Below, one piece after another: positions 18,323 to 26,145 of a stretch of 64,000 nt of DNA. The notes below the pieces were generated by a model. The model did not search any database. It was not told the origin of the DNA and saw nothing but the letters and a program-made list of their open reading frames with translations. Position numbers and translations under genes: made by a program. Within the stretch, counting starts at the first letter, position 1. Each line of letters opens with the position of its first letter. The stretch comes from Singulisphaera sp. GP187 (lineage in GTDB: Bacteria; Planctomycetota; Planctomycetia; Isosphaerales; Isosphaeraceae). The stretch lies in NCBI RefSeq assembly GCF_900129635.1, contig NZ_FSRB01000002.1:1268727-1332726 (forward strand). Reading direction: 5' to 3'.

Positions 18323-18555
18323 AGCCGCAACCCGAGGTCGCGAAACCGCCGACCGAGAGCCAGGCGAAGGCCGACGCCCCTCCTGCCAATTCCTCCGCAT
18401 CGAACGCCGCTCCGGTCCGCGGCCAACGCCTCGAGCCCTCACCCCCCGCAACGAATCCGAAGCCGGGCGCGGCGGACCTCACGGTCTGGGTCCTCGGAGG
18501 AGCCACCTTGGTCCTGATCGTGGGCGGATTCCTTTGGGGAAGGAGGGGGGCATGA
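18187..18555 (+). other. C-terminal linker and membrane anchor of the CobN-like protein, in the -1 frame
   Basis: From the C7 run (18180-18186) the -1 frame stays open for 122 codons. It encodes a natural-looking Pro/Ala/Ser/Gln-rich linker, then a hydrophobic helix LTVWVLGGATLVLIVGGFLW, then RRGA and a stop. The stop TGA (18553-18555) overlaps the next gene's ATG (18552) as ATGA, the arrangement expected for the true end of the upstream gene. A short stem (GCCGG 18199-18203 with CCGGC 18211-18215) lies 12 bases past the run. Either ribosomes slip here or one base is miscounted in the C run. A fused product would be about 1,406 aa. Confidence 0.75.
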
Positions 18556-19196
18556 CCGATCGGCTTGTCGAAATCCTGTTCATGGTCACCGGCGTCCTGC
18601 TGACACCGGTGCTGGTCGTCCTGGCCGTCATGTCGGCCGCCACCCTCTGGATGCTGGGCGGTCTCGCCCGCGAGGCTCTCGAGCGCCGGCGGGCACGATC
18701 GGTTTGGAGAACGTACCTGGCCAGCCTCAAGGCGGGGAGCGACGAGGAGGGCGCCGCGTTCCGCCAACTGACTCTGAGCGGCGACCCCGCGCGATTTCAG
18801 GCCTGGTTTCGCGCGGTGGATCATCGGGGCCAGGCCGGCCTGAGGAAGGGCCTCGACGACCTCGAGATCGAGATGGCCAGGCGCCTCTCCTGGCTTTCGT
18901 TTGCGACCCGCGTCGGCCCCATGCTCGGCCTGGTCGGCACCCTGCTTCCACTCGGCCCCGCGCTCCGCGGCCTGGCATCGGAGGACCTTGGCTCGCTGGC
19001 CGAGAACCTCGAAATCGCGTTCACCTCGACCGTCTTCGGGCTCCTGATCGGCGGCCTGGCCTACGCCGCGAGCGTCCTTCGTCGCAATTGGTACGACCAG
19101 GATCTCAGCGACCTGGAATTCGTCCTCGATACGATCCGCCCCAAGCAGGAACAAGCCTGCCTCGAGAGTCCGATCGGAGCGCCTGCTGATGCGTGA
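18552..19196 (+). CDS. MotA/TolQ/ExbB-type proton channel protein (HmuU-like)
   Basis: This 214-aa protein has one membrane helix at residues ~6-37, a cytoplasmic stretch, and two helices at ~112-140 and ~155-176. The sequence RVGPMLGLVGTLLPLGPALRGL followed by LAENLEIAFTSTVFGLLIGGLAY is the ExbB/TolQ/MotA signature. Such proteins pass protons across the inner membrane to drive a partner in the envelope. Its ATG overlaps the stop of the -1-frame chelatase tail, and its own end overlaps the DUF2149 gene by 8 bases. The three are almost certainly one translationally coupled operon. ExbB-like proteins of this type accompany HmuS in Bacteroidota. Confidence 0.87.
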   Translation: MTDRLVEILFMVTGVLLTPVLVVLAVMSAATLWMLGGLAREALERRRARSVWRTYLASLKAGSDEEGAAFRQLTLSGDPARFQAWFRAVDHRGQAGLRKGLDDLEIEMARRLSWLSFATRVGPMLGLVGTLLPLGPALRGLASEDLGSLAENLEIAFTSTVFGLLIGGLAYAASVLRRNWYDQDLSDLEFVLDTIRPKQEQACLESPIGAPADA

Positions 19197-19536
19197 TCGC
19201 CGTCCGCGCCGCTGGGAGACGCGCGAAGAGAACGACCCACTCGCCGGCCTGGTCAACCTGTTCGACCTCTGGATGGTCTTCTCGATCGCCATCCTGATCG
19301 TTTTCGCGGGGTCGACCCGTCGGGCCACGACCCCAAACGGCGCTCCATCCCAGGCAGGCGATCCCCGATCGGTCAACCTGCCCCGGGCGCAATCGATCAA
19401 GCAATATCGCGTCAGCCAGGAGAAGCTCGAAGGCTCCGGTGAAAAACTCGGCACCGCCTACCGCCTTGCCTCCGGCGAAATCGTCTGCGTCCCCGATTCC
19501 GATTCCACCGCGGGCCGGCCCGCACGATCGGATTGA
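19189..19536 (+). CDS. DUF2149 family protein (HmuV-like)
   Basis: The 115-aa protein has a short basic N-terminus, then NDPLAGLVNLFDLWMVFSIA with a single membrane helix at residues ~19-40, then a small soluble domain ending YRLASGEIVCV. These are the features of DUF2149. The layout (one helix, periplasmic domain) recalls ExbD/TolR, the usual partner of ExbB/TolQ, so it may complete a proton-driven motor with the upstream protein. That role is inference; the family link is from the sequence. It is the last gene of the operon and ends 8 bases before the convergent protease gene. Confidence 0.85.
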   Translation: MRDRRPRRWETREENDPLAGLVNLFDLWMVFSIAILIVFAGSTRRATTPNGAPSQAGDPRSVNLPRAQSIKQYRVSQEKLEGSGEKLGTAYRLASGEIVCVPDSDSTAGRPARSD

Positions 19537-19544
19537 CCCTCTGA

Positions 19545-20171
19545 CTAGGCCCTCCAAAGGACGTCGCCGAGGAAGGCCCCCCCGACACTCGGCGTGTCGT
19601 AGTTGTGCCGTTGGCCCCAGAAATCAAACCCAATGGCGGGTTGCCCGGTGTACTTGAAAGTCTGATTCTCTTCCAGCGGGACGATGTGGATATTGGCGTC
19701 CCAAGGGTCGCAAACCGTCGCGTACTTCTTCCCCATGAAGGTGCGGACCGTGTCAACCACCACCCAGTGGCCACCGCCACCATTCCAGTCGATCCCGACA
19801 ATCATCGGCTTGACCGAGATGACGACGCCGAAACCGCCCGTAACCCCCACCTCTTGGATGATCTTGCCCGGGACATCGCTGGTCGCCAGCCGTTTGAAGT
19901 TCCAGCCGGTCATCTTGAGGTCAGGGTGATTCAGCACCTGAAGAATCTGCGGGTTACTGAACCCCCCAGACCCCAGCGGGTTGGGACCGAACATCGCCGT
20001 CGCTTTCGCGAGGATGTCGGCCTCACTGAACAACGCTTTCGTCCCCGGGGCAATCTTGTTGATCTTGAAGGCGGCCATGATCACACAGGCCACCCCACAC
20101 GAGATTTGCTGCTCTTGCCCGAAGACCCAGTGGACGTCGCCGAACCGCGAGATCCGAGAGAACCACGCCAT
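19545..20171 (-). CDS. Papain-like (C39-type) cysteine peptidase
   Basis: The 208-aa protein has the three parts of a papain-fold active site. Cys25 lies in QQISCGVACV (with a Gln just before, for the oxyanion hole), His135 in GGGGHWVVVD, and an Asp at 155 or 158 in VCDPWD. No signal peptide or membrane helix is evident. Its family resembles C39-like and AvrRpt2-like peptidases found singly in many bacteria. The substrate is unknown. It is convergent with the DUF2149 gene and has no secretion partner nearby. Confidence 0.75.
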   Translation of the reverse strand: MAWFSRISRFGDVHWVFGQEQQISCGVACVIMAAFKINKIAPGTKALFSEADILAKATAMFGPNPLGSGGFSNPQILQVLNHPDLKMTGWNFKRLATSDVPGKIIQEVGVTGGFGVVISVKPMIVGIDWNGGGGHWVVVDTVRTFMGKKYATVCDPWDANIHIVPLEENQTFKYTGQPAIGFDFWGQRHNYDTPSVGGAFLGDVLWRA

Positions 20172-20632
20172 AATTCCCCCTGAACCAAATCCGTTCGGCC
20201 AAAGTAGGACGCGTACCCTTGCGCCCGACCTCGGCGTAGAAGAACGCGGCTCAGTGGCGTTTGTGACGGGAAACCCCGAAACTGGCGTTCTTCCCTGTCA
20301 TCGAATCCCCTGAGACCAAAGACGCGCGGATGGCATCGTGAGAGGCGGAATCCAGCAATGTCGGGCGTATCTACCTTTTGCCGGGATAAGTCGGGGCTGC
20401 CCGTTGCGACCGAGGCAACGGGCAGCCCATCATCAGTGTGGGGAATCCCACAATGAAGGTGGGAGTCGAACCTGGATGATTTCGCCCGGCTTCGCTCAAC
20501 GGGTGACGAGGGCGAGCTGGGACGAGCCGCGTCGCGTCATTCGCACCCGGAATGGGCTAAGATTGAAGACCTCGACGCCTTCGGAGTCGCGAGCCGTCTG
20601 GCACTTCCATGGGGATTTCTGGAGATTGGGCT
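20172..20632. other. Divergent intergenic region with a strong hairpin
   Basis: 461 bp separate the protease gene from the TAXI gene. It contains a perfect 14-bp inverted repeat with a 7-base loop (20394-20407 with 20415-20428) and a small GTGGG/CCCAC hairpin just after it. On the minus strand, about 20459-20480, there is a T-arm-like GGTTCGACTCCCACC string, but its flanks do not pair as a tRNA would. No gene seen. Confidence 0.5.
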
Positions 20633-22063
20633 ATGTCATCCTCATCTTTGCCAATCGTGACGCCGCCAAGGCACCGCAGCCAGGGCAAGCCCGCGCTCGC
20701 CGCTTGGGTTTGGGTCCTCGGTTTTTGCCTGGCGGTGCTGATTGCGACGTACATGATCTTCGTCGAGCCGCCACCGCCCCGCAAGATCGTGATCGCGAGT
20801 GGAGGCCGGAACGGGGCCTACTTCCACTTTGCCCAGAAATACGCCGAGGAATTGCAAAAGGAAGGACTGTCCGTTGAGGTGCGGGAGACGGCGGGTTCGG
20901 TAGAGAACCTGCGCGCGCTGGGGCAGGAAGACTCGGGCGTGGCGGTCGCCATCATTCAGAGCGGCCTGGCCAGCCCCGACGAATTACAGCGGTTTTATGC
21001 CCTGGGGAGCCTCTACCGCGAGCCGTTGTGGGTCTTCTACCGCGGCGACAAGCCGCTGGAACGCCTCAGTCAGCTCGCGGGCAAACGTATCGGTGTCGGT
21101 CCGCCGGGCAGCGGGACCTACCCGATCGCCATGCAGTTGCTTGCCGCCAACGGTCTGATCGACTCCAAGACCGCGAAGGAAAATTCGCGGGCGGTGCTGG
21201 TCCCGGAGAAAGTCGCGACTGCCGCCAAGGCGTTGCAGAACGGAGAGTTGGATGCCGCGTTCTTCGTCGCCGCCTTCGAGGCCGACTACATTCAGGACCT
21301 CCTGAACGATGGCCGTGTGAGTCTCCTGAATTTCGAACAGCACGAGGCCTATCATCGCCGTTTTCGATTCCTGTCCCCGGTCACCGTGCCGGCAGGCTTG
21401 GTGGACCTGGGCCAGAACATTCCGAGGCAGGATGTCGCTCTGCTGGCGCCCACGGCCGTGCTGGTGGTTCGTAAGGATTTCCACCCCGCCCTGGTCCCAC
21501 TCCTGCTCACGACCGCCACCCGGATCCACGGCAAGGGGGACGCGGTTTCCGAACCGGGTGAGTTCCCCTCCTCCTCGTATTGCGACTTCCCCGTGAGTGA
21601 CGACGCAAGGCACTTTTACAAGTCCGGCCCGCCCGTGCTGCAGCGACTCCTCCCGTTCTGGGTGGCTTCGCTGGTCGATCGGGCCAAGGTCATGCTCATC
21701 CCGTTGATCATGCTGATGATGCCGTTGCTCCGGGTGACTCCCCCGCTGATGCGCTGGCGGACAAGGCGGAAGATTTACCTCTGGTATTCCGACCTGCGAG
21801 AAATCGACCAGCGACTGATCACCGGGCTATCGGGCCCTGAGTTGGACATGGAACTCACGCGGCTTCAAGACATCGGGAGCCAAGTGGCCTATGTCGATGT
21901 TCCACTGAGCTACATGAAGGAGTTTTATCACCTCCGCTTGCACCTGGCGATGTTGCAGCAGCACGTCATCGAGTTGCTGGGGCGAGCCGACTCGATTGCG
22001 GGGGACCCGAAAACGCAAGAAAGCCATGAAGCCTCCTCAACAGAATCGGTGGATGCGTTCTGA
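20633..22063 (+). CDS. TAXI family solute-binding protein with membrane anchors
   Basis: This 476-aa protein has an N-terminal membrane helix (residues ~21-45) and then a TAXI-type binding domain. KIVIASGGRNGAYFHFAQKYAEEL, LAGKRIGVGPPGSGTYPIAMQLL and the region around DAAFFVAAFEADYIQDLL are typical. TAXI proteins normally deliver solutes to TRAP transporters, but no TRAP membrane subunit is present here. A further hydrophobic segment at ~340-365 and a soluble tail follow. The ATG at 20633 has a GGAG site 9 bases upstream; an in-frame ATG at 20609 is an alternative. Ligand unknown. Convergent with the patatin gene. Confidence 0.82.
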   Translation: MSSSSLPIVTPPRHRSQGKPALAAWVWVLGFCLAVLIATYMIFVEPPPPRKIVIASGGRNGAYFHFAQKYAEELQKEGLSVEVRETAGSVENLRALGQEDSGVAVAIIQSGLASPDELQRFYALGSLYREPLWVFYRGDKPLERLSQLAGKRIGVGPPGSGTYPIAMQLLAANGLIDSKTAKENSRAVLVPEKVATAAKALQNGELDAAFFVAAFEADYIQDLLNDGRVSLLNFEQHEAYHRRFRFLSPVTVPAGLVDLGQNIPRQDVALLAPTAVLVVRKDFHPALVPLLLTTATRIHGKGDAVSEPGEFPSSSYCDFPVSDDARHFYKSGPPVLQRLLPFWVASLVDRAKVMLIPLIMLMMPLLRVTPPLMRWRTRRKIYLWYSDLREIDQRLITGLSGPELDMELTRLQDIGSQVAYVDVPLSYMKEFYHLRLHLAMLQQHVIELLGRADSIAGDPKTQESHEASSTESVDAF

Positions 22064-22225
22064 CTCAAGGTGTCATCGATCCTGGTCGGCTGAAAATCGA
22101 CGCGACATCAGCGGAGAGGCCCGCCTTGCTGTCGCGTTCGATCCGGCAGGCGGCGACGAGGAGACATCAACTGAGATAATCCATATCCGTACTCCCGAAT
22201 CGAGCTTCTCACTGCCTTCGAGTCC

Positions 22226-24955
22226 CTATTCCGATGCGGAATGTACGCCAGCGAGGGGAGAGTAATCATTCTTCCACCAACGCTTCAGGCTCTGGAGACG
22301 TTCGTAGTTCATCGCCCGCTCGTACTGCAGGTAGAGGTATGCCTGACGTCGCGCGTTCTGGTTGGACTCGCTGGCGGCGGCCTTGAGGTTCTTGAGACGG
22401 GCGAGCCGCCGCTCCTCCTGATGCTCCTCGCCGAAGGTCGCGACGGCCGCGGCTTCACTCGGGATGGCGCGGTCCATGGCGCGCTGCTCGGCTACGGTCA
22501 AGTACCACGACATCGCGACCTCGGTCGTCACCAATTGCGACGGGTCGGAGTCGTCTTGATCGGGCCAGTGTTCCTTGTCGTCAATCGTGACGTTGGCCGA
22601 GTTCTCGAAGATGACGGTCGTAAAGAAGGCCTTGTTGTTGGTTAACCGTTGGAACACGTCGCACAAGGCGGCCACCTGCGCGTCATTGCGGAACATCGAC
22701 GACGAGACGCGGGCCGCGAGGAACCCGTCGGTGACGCTCGTGAAGAACTGGAACCCCTTGAGGGCCTTCTCCATCGCGCTGGCGACGGGGAGTGGATAGC
22801 CAAGGCGATCCCGCCGGCTCACCGAGTCGCGAATCTGTACGAGCAACACACCCGAGCAGTGGTCGGCCAGCCATTCGCGGTTCATCGAGATCCAGGCCGC
22901 CGCGACGTCCACGCCGTAGTTGTCGTAGTATCCGGCGTCCACGACGCGCAACGGCGGATCGCTCGGCAGGTTCACGGCGGGGGAGACAAAAGGAAACGTG
23001 GCACTCATTCGCGCGGCCGTCGCGAGCCGCAGCCCCCGGTCCTGCGCGGCGAACTTCTTATAATACTCGGTCGCCGAGAGCGAGTACGGCCGCAACTCGT
23101 TGCCGGCCGTCTCATCCTCCGACAGGGCGGCCGCCCGGTTCTGGGCCATGGCGCGAGGAGGAACGCCAGTCGGAGTGTCGAGCCGTCGCAGGTCGAGATT
23201 GCTAATCAGGAGGCGGCGGCCGTCGTCCACCGTCATCGGCGAGAAGATCAGAGACGGCAATCGACCTGCCCCCTCATCGTTCCGCAGGTCGGCGAAGGGC
23301 AGGTCTTCGAGCCCTCGCCAATCGCGCTCCAACGCCATGCCCCGGTCGTCGCCGACACGGAACGGCAGGAACATCTTCACCGGATCGCGCAGCGTGATGT
23401 GCCGCGCGACGGGCCAGAGGCTCTGGAACGGGATGGAGCGCGGGAGGTCGAACTTCCGGCCCGAACGGAGCCAGGCGACGTAATACGACGCGCCCACCAT
23501 GCCCCCCGACGCCCCTGAAATCATTCGGACATGGTCATGGAATTGGCCCAGCTCAGCCGTATTTTCGAGCCGACTCAGCACGACCGTGCTCCAGTAGCCC
23601 GCCCGGATCGCACCCCCGGACACACAGACGACCACAAGCTTTGGTTTATCAGCGCCCTCACGTTCGTGGATGTATGCCAACCAGTTCTTCAACGCCAGGT
23701 CGTTGGAGGCGAGATGCTTGTCCGGCGTGTCGTCGCCGAAATTCGCTTCCTCGTTCACCAGCGTCGCCCGGGTGGCGTACGAGAGATTCTCAAAGCGGAG
23801 CTTGAAATCGTTGTGATTGGCCAGGCCGATCCAGACGAAAATCCCCAGCATCAGCACGACCCGTTGACGCCAGCGGACCAGCGAGACGACGGCTGCGGTG
23901 AGCGATGCCATCCCGAGCAGGACGCAAATGCAGAAGGCCGGCGAAAGGCCCCGGTAGCCGACGGACTGAAACCACGGAAGCGGGGCGTCGAAATCGTAGA
24001 ACAACGTCAAGGCCGACAGCCCGTACACGGTGATCATCACCAGGAAGAATGTCACCATCGTGACTCGCTTGCGTCTTCTGAGGGCCGAAGTTGGGTCGGT
24101 CGCATCCGCGATGCGCGCCTCGGTCCACGGCGACAACGCATCCACCAGGGGCCGCGATAGCTTTCGGGTCACCCATGGGAATGTGTAGATCCCAAGCTTA
24201 ATCATGCCCAATCCGAGTGCGACACCGCCGCACCAGATGGCCACCCCAACGAGCCAGGCCCACGGGTTGCGCGTCACATCGGGCAGGCCGTGGAACCAGG
24301 CGTGCTGTTGGCGCTGGGCGTCCACCACGGGCGCATACTTCGGCACTCCCGAGCAAAACCAGGCCCCCGGAAGCACGGCTGGAAGCACCAGCACCGTCAG
24401 AAATGGCAGTCGCATGAGCCGGAGGAACCGGGTCAACTCCCAGGCCGTTGGTGCCTCATCTCGGCCCCGCTCTAAGAATGCCCAACGCCATTTGAACGAC
24501 CACCGGCTGAGGAAATCCGCGACGCGCTGCATCCCGACCTGATGCTGATCTTCATCGAGCAAGAAATACGAGCTAATTCCGATAATTGCAAGCAGTAAGG
24601 TCGACTCCGTCGCCGCGAGCAATCGGGTCACCGGCTCTTCGTTCCAAAACAGGTAAGGGATTCCGATCGCGTTCCCGATCTGGCCATACACGATCGCGTA
24701 CAACACAATCAGGATGGCCGCCTGGCTTGGGTGATCGGCGAGAAACCGCAGCAAACTGCCAAGCAACTCCCGATAAACGAAAACCAACCCGGCCAACACA
24801 AGGAACGCCAAAACCGTCTGGAAATCGTCCAAGGCCACACTCCCGTTGAAGGGGGCCGAGCCCCGATAGCAAGCACGGCGAAGCGACTCCAGAGGAACTC
24901 GGAGCGACGATCGTAGAGCTTCGCCGAACCCATCATCAATTCGTAAGCAATTCAC
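22226..24955 (-). CDS. Polytopic membrane protein with patatin-like phospholipase domain
   Basis: The 909-aa protein has several hydrophobic segments in its first ~390 residues and then a patatin-like acyl-hydrolase domain. The oxyanion loop SGGAIRAGYW is near residue 445, the nucleophile elbow GASGG near 480, and the catalytic-dyad region DAGYYDNYG near 671. It probably hydrolyses acyl esters of membrane lipids at the cytoplasmic face. The start is a GTG at 24955; a later GTG near VALDDF is possible because the first ~40 residues look weak. Much larger than simple patatins because of the membrane half. Confidence 0.82.
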   Translation of the reverse strand: MNCLRIDDGFGEALRSSLRVPLESLRRACYRGSAPFNGSVALDDFQTVLAFLVLAGLVFVYRELLGSLLRFLADHPSQAAILIVLYAIVYGQIGNAIGIPYLFWNEEPVTRLLAATESTLLLAIIGISSYFLLDEDQHQVGMQRVADFLSRWSFKWRWAFLERGRDEAPTAWELTRFLRLMRLPFLTVLVLPAVLPGAWFCSGVPKYAPVVDAQRQQHAWFHGLPDVTRNPWAWLVGVAIWCGGVALGLGMIKLGIYTFPWVTRKLSRPLVDALSPWTEARIADATDPTSALRRRKRVTMVTFFLVMITVYGLSALTLFYDFDAPLPWFQSVGYRGLSPAFCICVLLGMASLTAAVVSLVRWRQRVVLMLGIFVWIGLANHNDFKLRFENLSYATRATLVNEEANFGDDTPDKHLASNDLALKNWLAYIHEREGADKPKLVVVCVSGGAIRAGYWSTVVLSRLENTAELGQFHDHVRMISGASGGMVGASYYVAWLRSGRKFDLPRSIPFQSLWPVARHITLRDPVKMFLPFRVGDDRGMALERDWRGLEDLPFADLRNDEGAGRLPSLIFSPMTVDDGRRLLISNLDLRRLDTPTGVPPRAMAQNRAAALSEDETAGNELRPYSLSATEYYKKFAAQDRGLRLATAARMSATFPFVSPAVNLPSDPPLRVVDAGYYDNYGVDVAAAWISMNREWLADHCSGVLLVQIRDSVSRRDRLGYPLPVASAMEKALKGFQFFTSVTDGFLAARVSSSMFRNDAQVAALCDVFQRLTNNKAFFTTVIFENSANVTIDDKEHWPDQDDSDPSQLVTTEVAMSWYLTVAEQRAMDRAIPSEAAAVATFGEEHQEERRLARLKNLKAAASESNQNARRQAYLYLQYERAMNYERLQSLKRWWKNDYSPLAGVHSASE

Positions 24956-25175
24956 GACCTGTCAGCGGCCAGGATCGGAATCTTTCCGAAGGGTAGGCAC
25001 GGCCCACCGGGGCTCGCCTCTGCGGGACAACCGTCACCAATTCATACCAACACGCTGGTCAAAAGGTGTTCCTTGGAGGTGAGCCTTCAGCCTGACATGA
25101 TTGTCTAACAACATAGAAATTCAGGTGTGTGAGAATGATGGTTTGCGGGTTTATTGGTGTGCGAAAGGCTGCATT
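24956..25175. repeat. Intergenic region with a variant copy of the GGGTGGGCACGGCCCACC repeat
   Basis: Bases 24991-25008 read GGGTAGGCACGGCCCACC, one mismatch from the consensus. The rest is AT-richer and holds no gene. Confidence 0.55.
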
Positions 25176-25946
25176 CTACCACTCGTAGGTCATGCCGAAC
25201 TGGCCGATTTGGAGGCTGGATAGGTCGAGCTCGCTCAACTCTCGGAGGATCTGCTTGCGGTAACGCGCCTTGATGTGGACGGCGATGATGGCCGCTTTCC
25301 GCTTGAGCTTTTGGACCTCGAGCCCGAACAGGGCGGGGGTCAGGTGCTTGGAGATCGAGGCAAGTTCATTCATCGCGTTGGGGAATGCGGCCTCGAGGAA
25401 GACGGCGTCGAGGTGATCGGCCTGGTTGGCGTAGTTCCAGAGGAGGTCCGTCGGCCCTGTGTCTGAAGCGATCAGAACGGCGGATCGGGAATCCTCGATC
25501 AGGAAGCCGAGGGTCGGAACGACGTGGTTGACCGAGATCGGGGTGATCTTCAACCCTTCCACCTCGAGCGGTTGGTCCGGCTCAAGCCGCTCAAGCCTCA
25601 GGAAGGGGGCCGAGCCTTCGGAGAGGGCGACGAAGTCAGGCCAGGTTCGGTCGTTGAAGATGTCGCCCCGGAGGCTTTCGAGCACGGTATCGCTGCCGTG
25701 GATTGTGACGCAGTCGGATTTCCCCTCGTACGCATTCTCGACGAAGATCGGCAGGGTGGCCGTATGGTCGATATGAGTATGAGAAATCAGGACGTGTTTG
25801 ATTTTTGCCTGCTTGCTCGGCGACCCGTGGATTCCCAGGCTGCCGGCGTCGATGGCAACGGAATCGTTGATCAAGTACGAGATCAAGTATTGGCTGGGCT
25901 CTTCGCCATCCGTGACGATCGACGATGGCACGAGCATGACTTTCAC
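25176..25946 (-). CDS. Metallo-beta-lactamase-fold hydrolase, class II cyclic-nucleotide phosphodiesterase-like
   Basis: The 256-aa protein carries LISHTHIDHTATLPIF (residues ~55-70), the HxHxDH zinc motif with a continuation like that of class II cAMP phosphodiesterases. Later metal ligands are likely at VNHVVPTLGF, ASDTGPTDLLWNYA and IIAVHIKARY. The frame is open to 26177, but GTG at 25946 with AAGGGA upstream gives a compact domain and frees the divergent promoter. Substrate could be cAMP or another phosphodiester; the sequence alone does not decide. Diverges from sthA. Confidence 0.72.
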   Translation of the reverse strand: MKVMLVPSSIVTDGEEPSQYLISYLINDSVAIDAGSLGIHGSPSKQAKIKHVLISHTHIDHTATLPIFVENAYEGKSDCVTIHGSDTVLESLRGDIFNDRTWPDFVALSEGSAPFLRLERLEPDQPLEVEGLKITPISVNHVVPTLGFLIEDSRSAVLIASDTGPTDLLWNYANQADHLDAVFLEAAFPNAMNELASISKHLTPALFGLEVQKLKRKAAIIAVHIKARYRKQILRELSELDLSSLQIGQFGMTYEW

Positions 25947-26145
25947 GTGTGGAATTCCCTTAATGGACTGTGGTCCAGGGTAAACCGGCTCAGGCGGGCC
26001 GTCAACATGCCAGAACCGCGATCGAGTGGGGCCAGCCGACGACTTGACAGCCGCGGAACCGGGGCATAATCTCATGCCCGGCGGGCCAGTGGAACCGCGG
26101 CGCGATCTTTTATTCCCAATGGTCGAGAGAGCGGGACCTTCCCTC

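Noticed and set aside
20440-20490. tRNA or tmRNA 3' fragment on the minus strand (GGTTCGACTCCCACC)
   Set aside because: The T-loop-like string is present but its stem does not pair and no acceptor or anticodon arm can be built.
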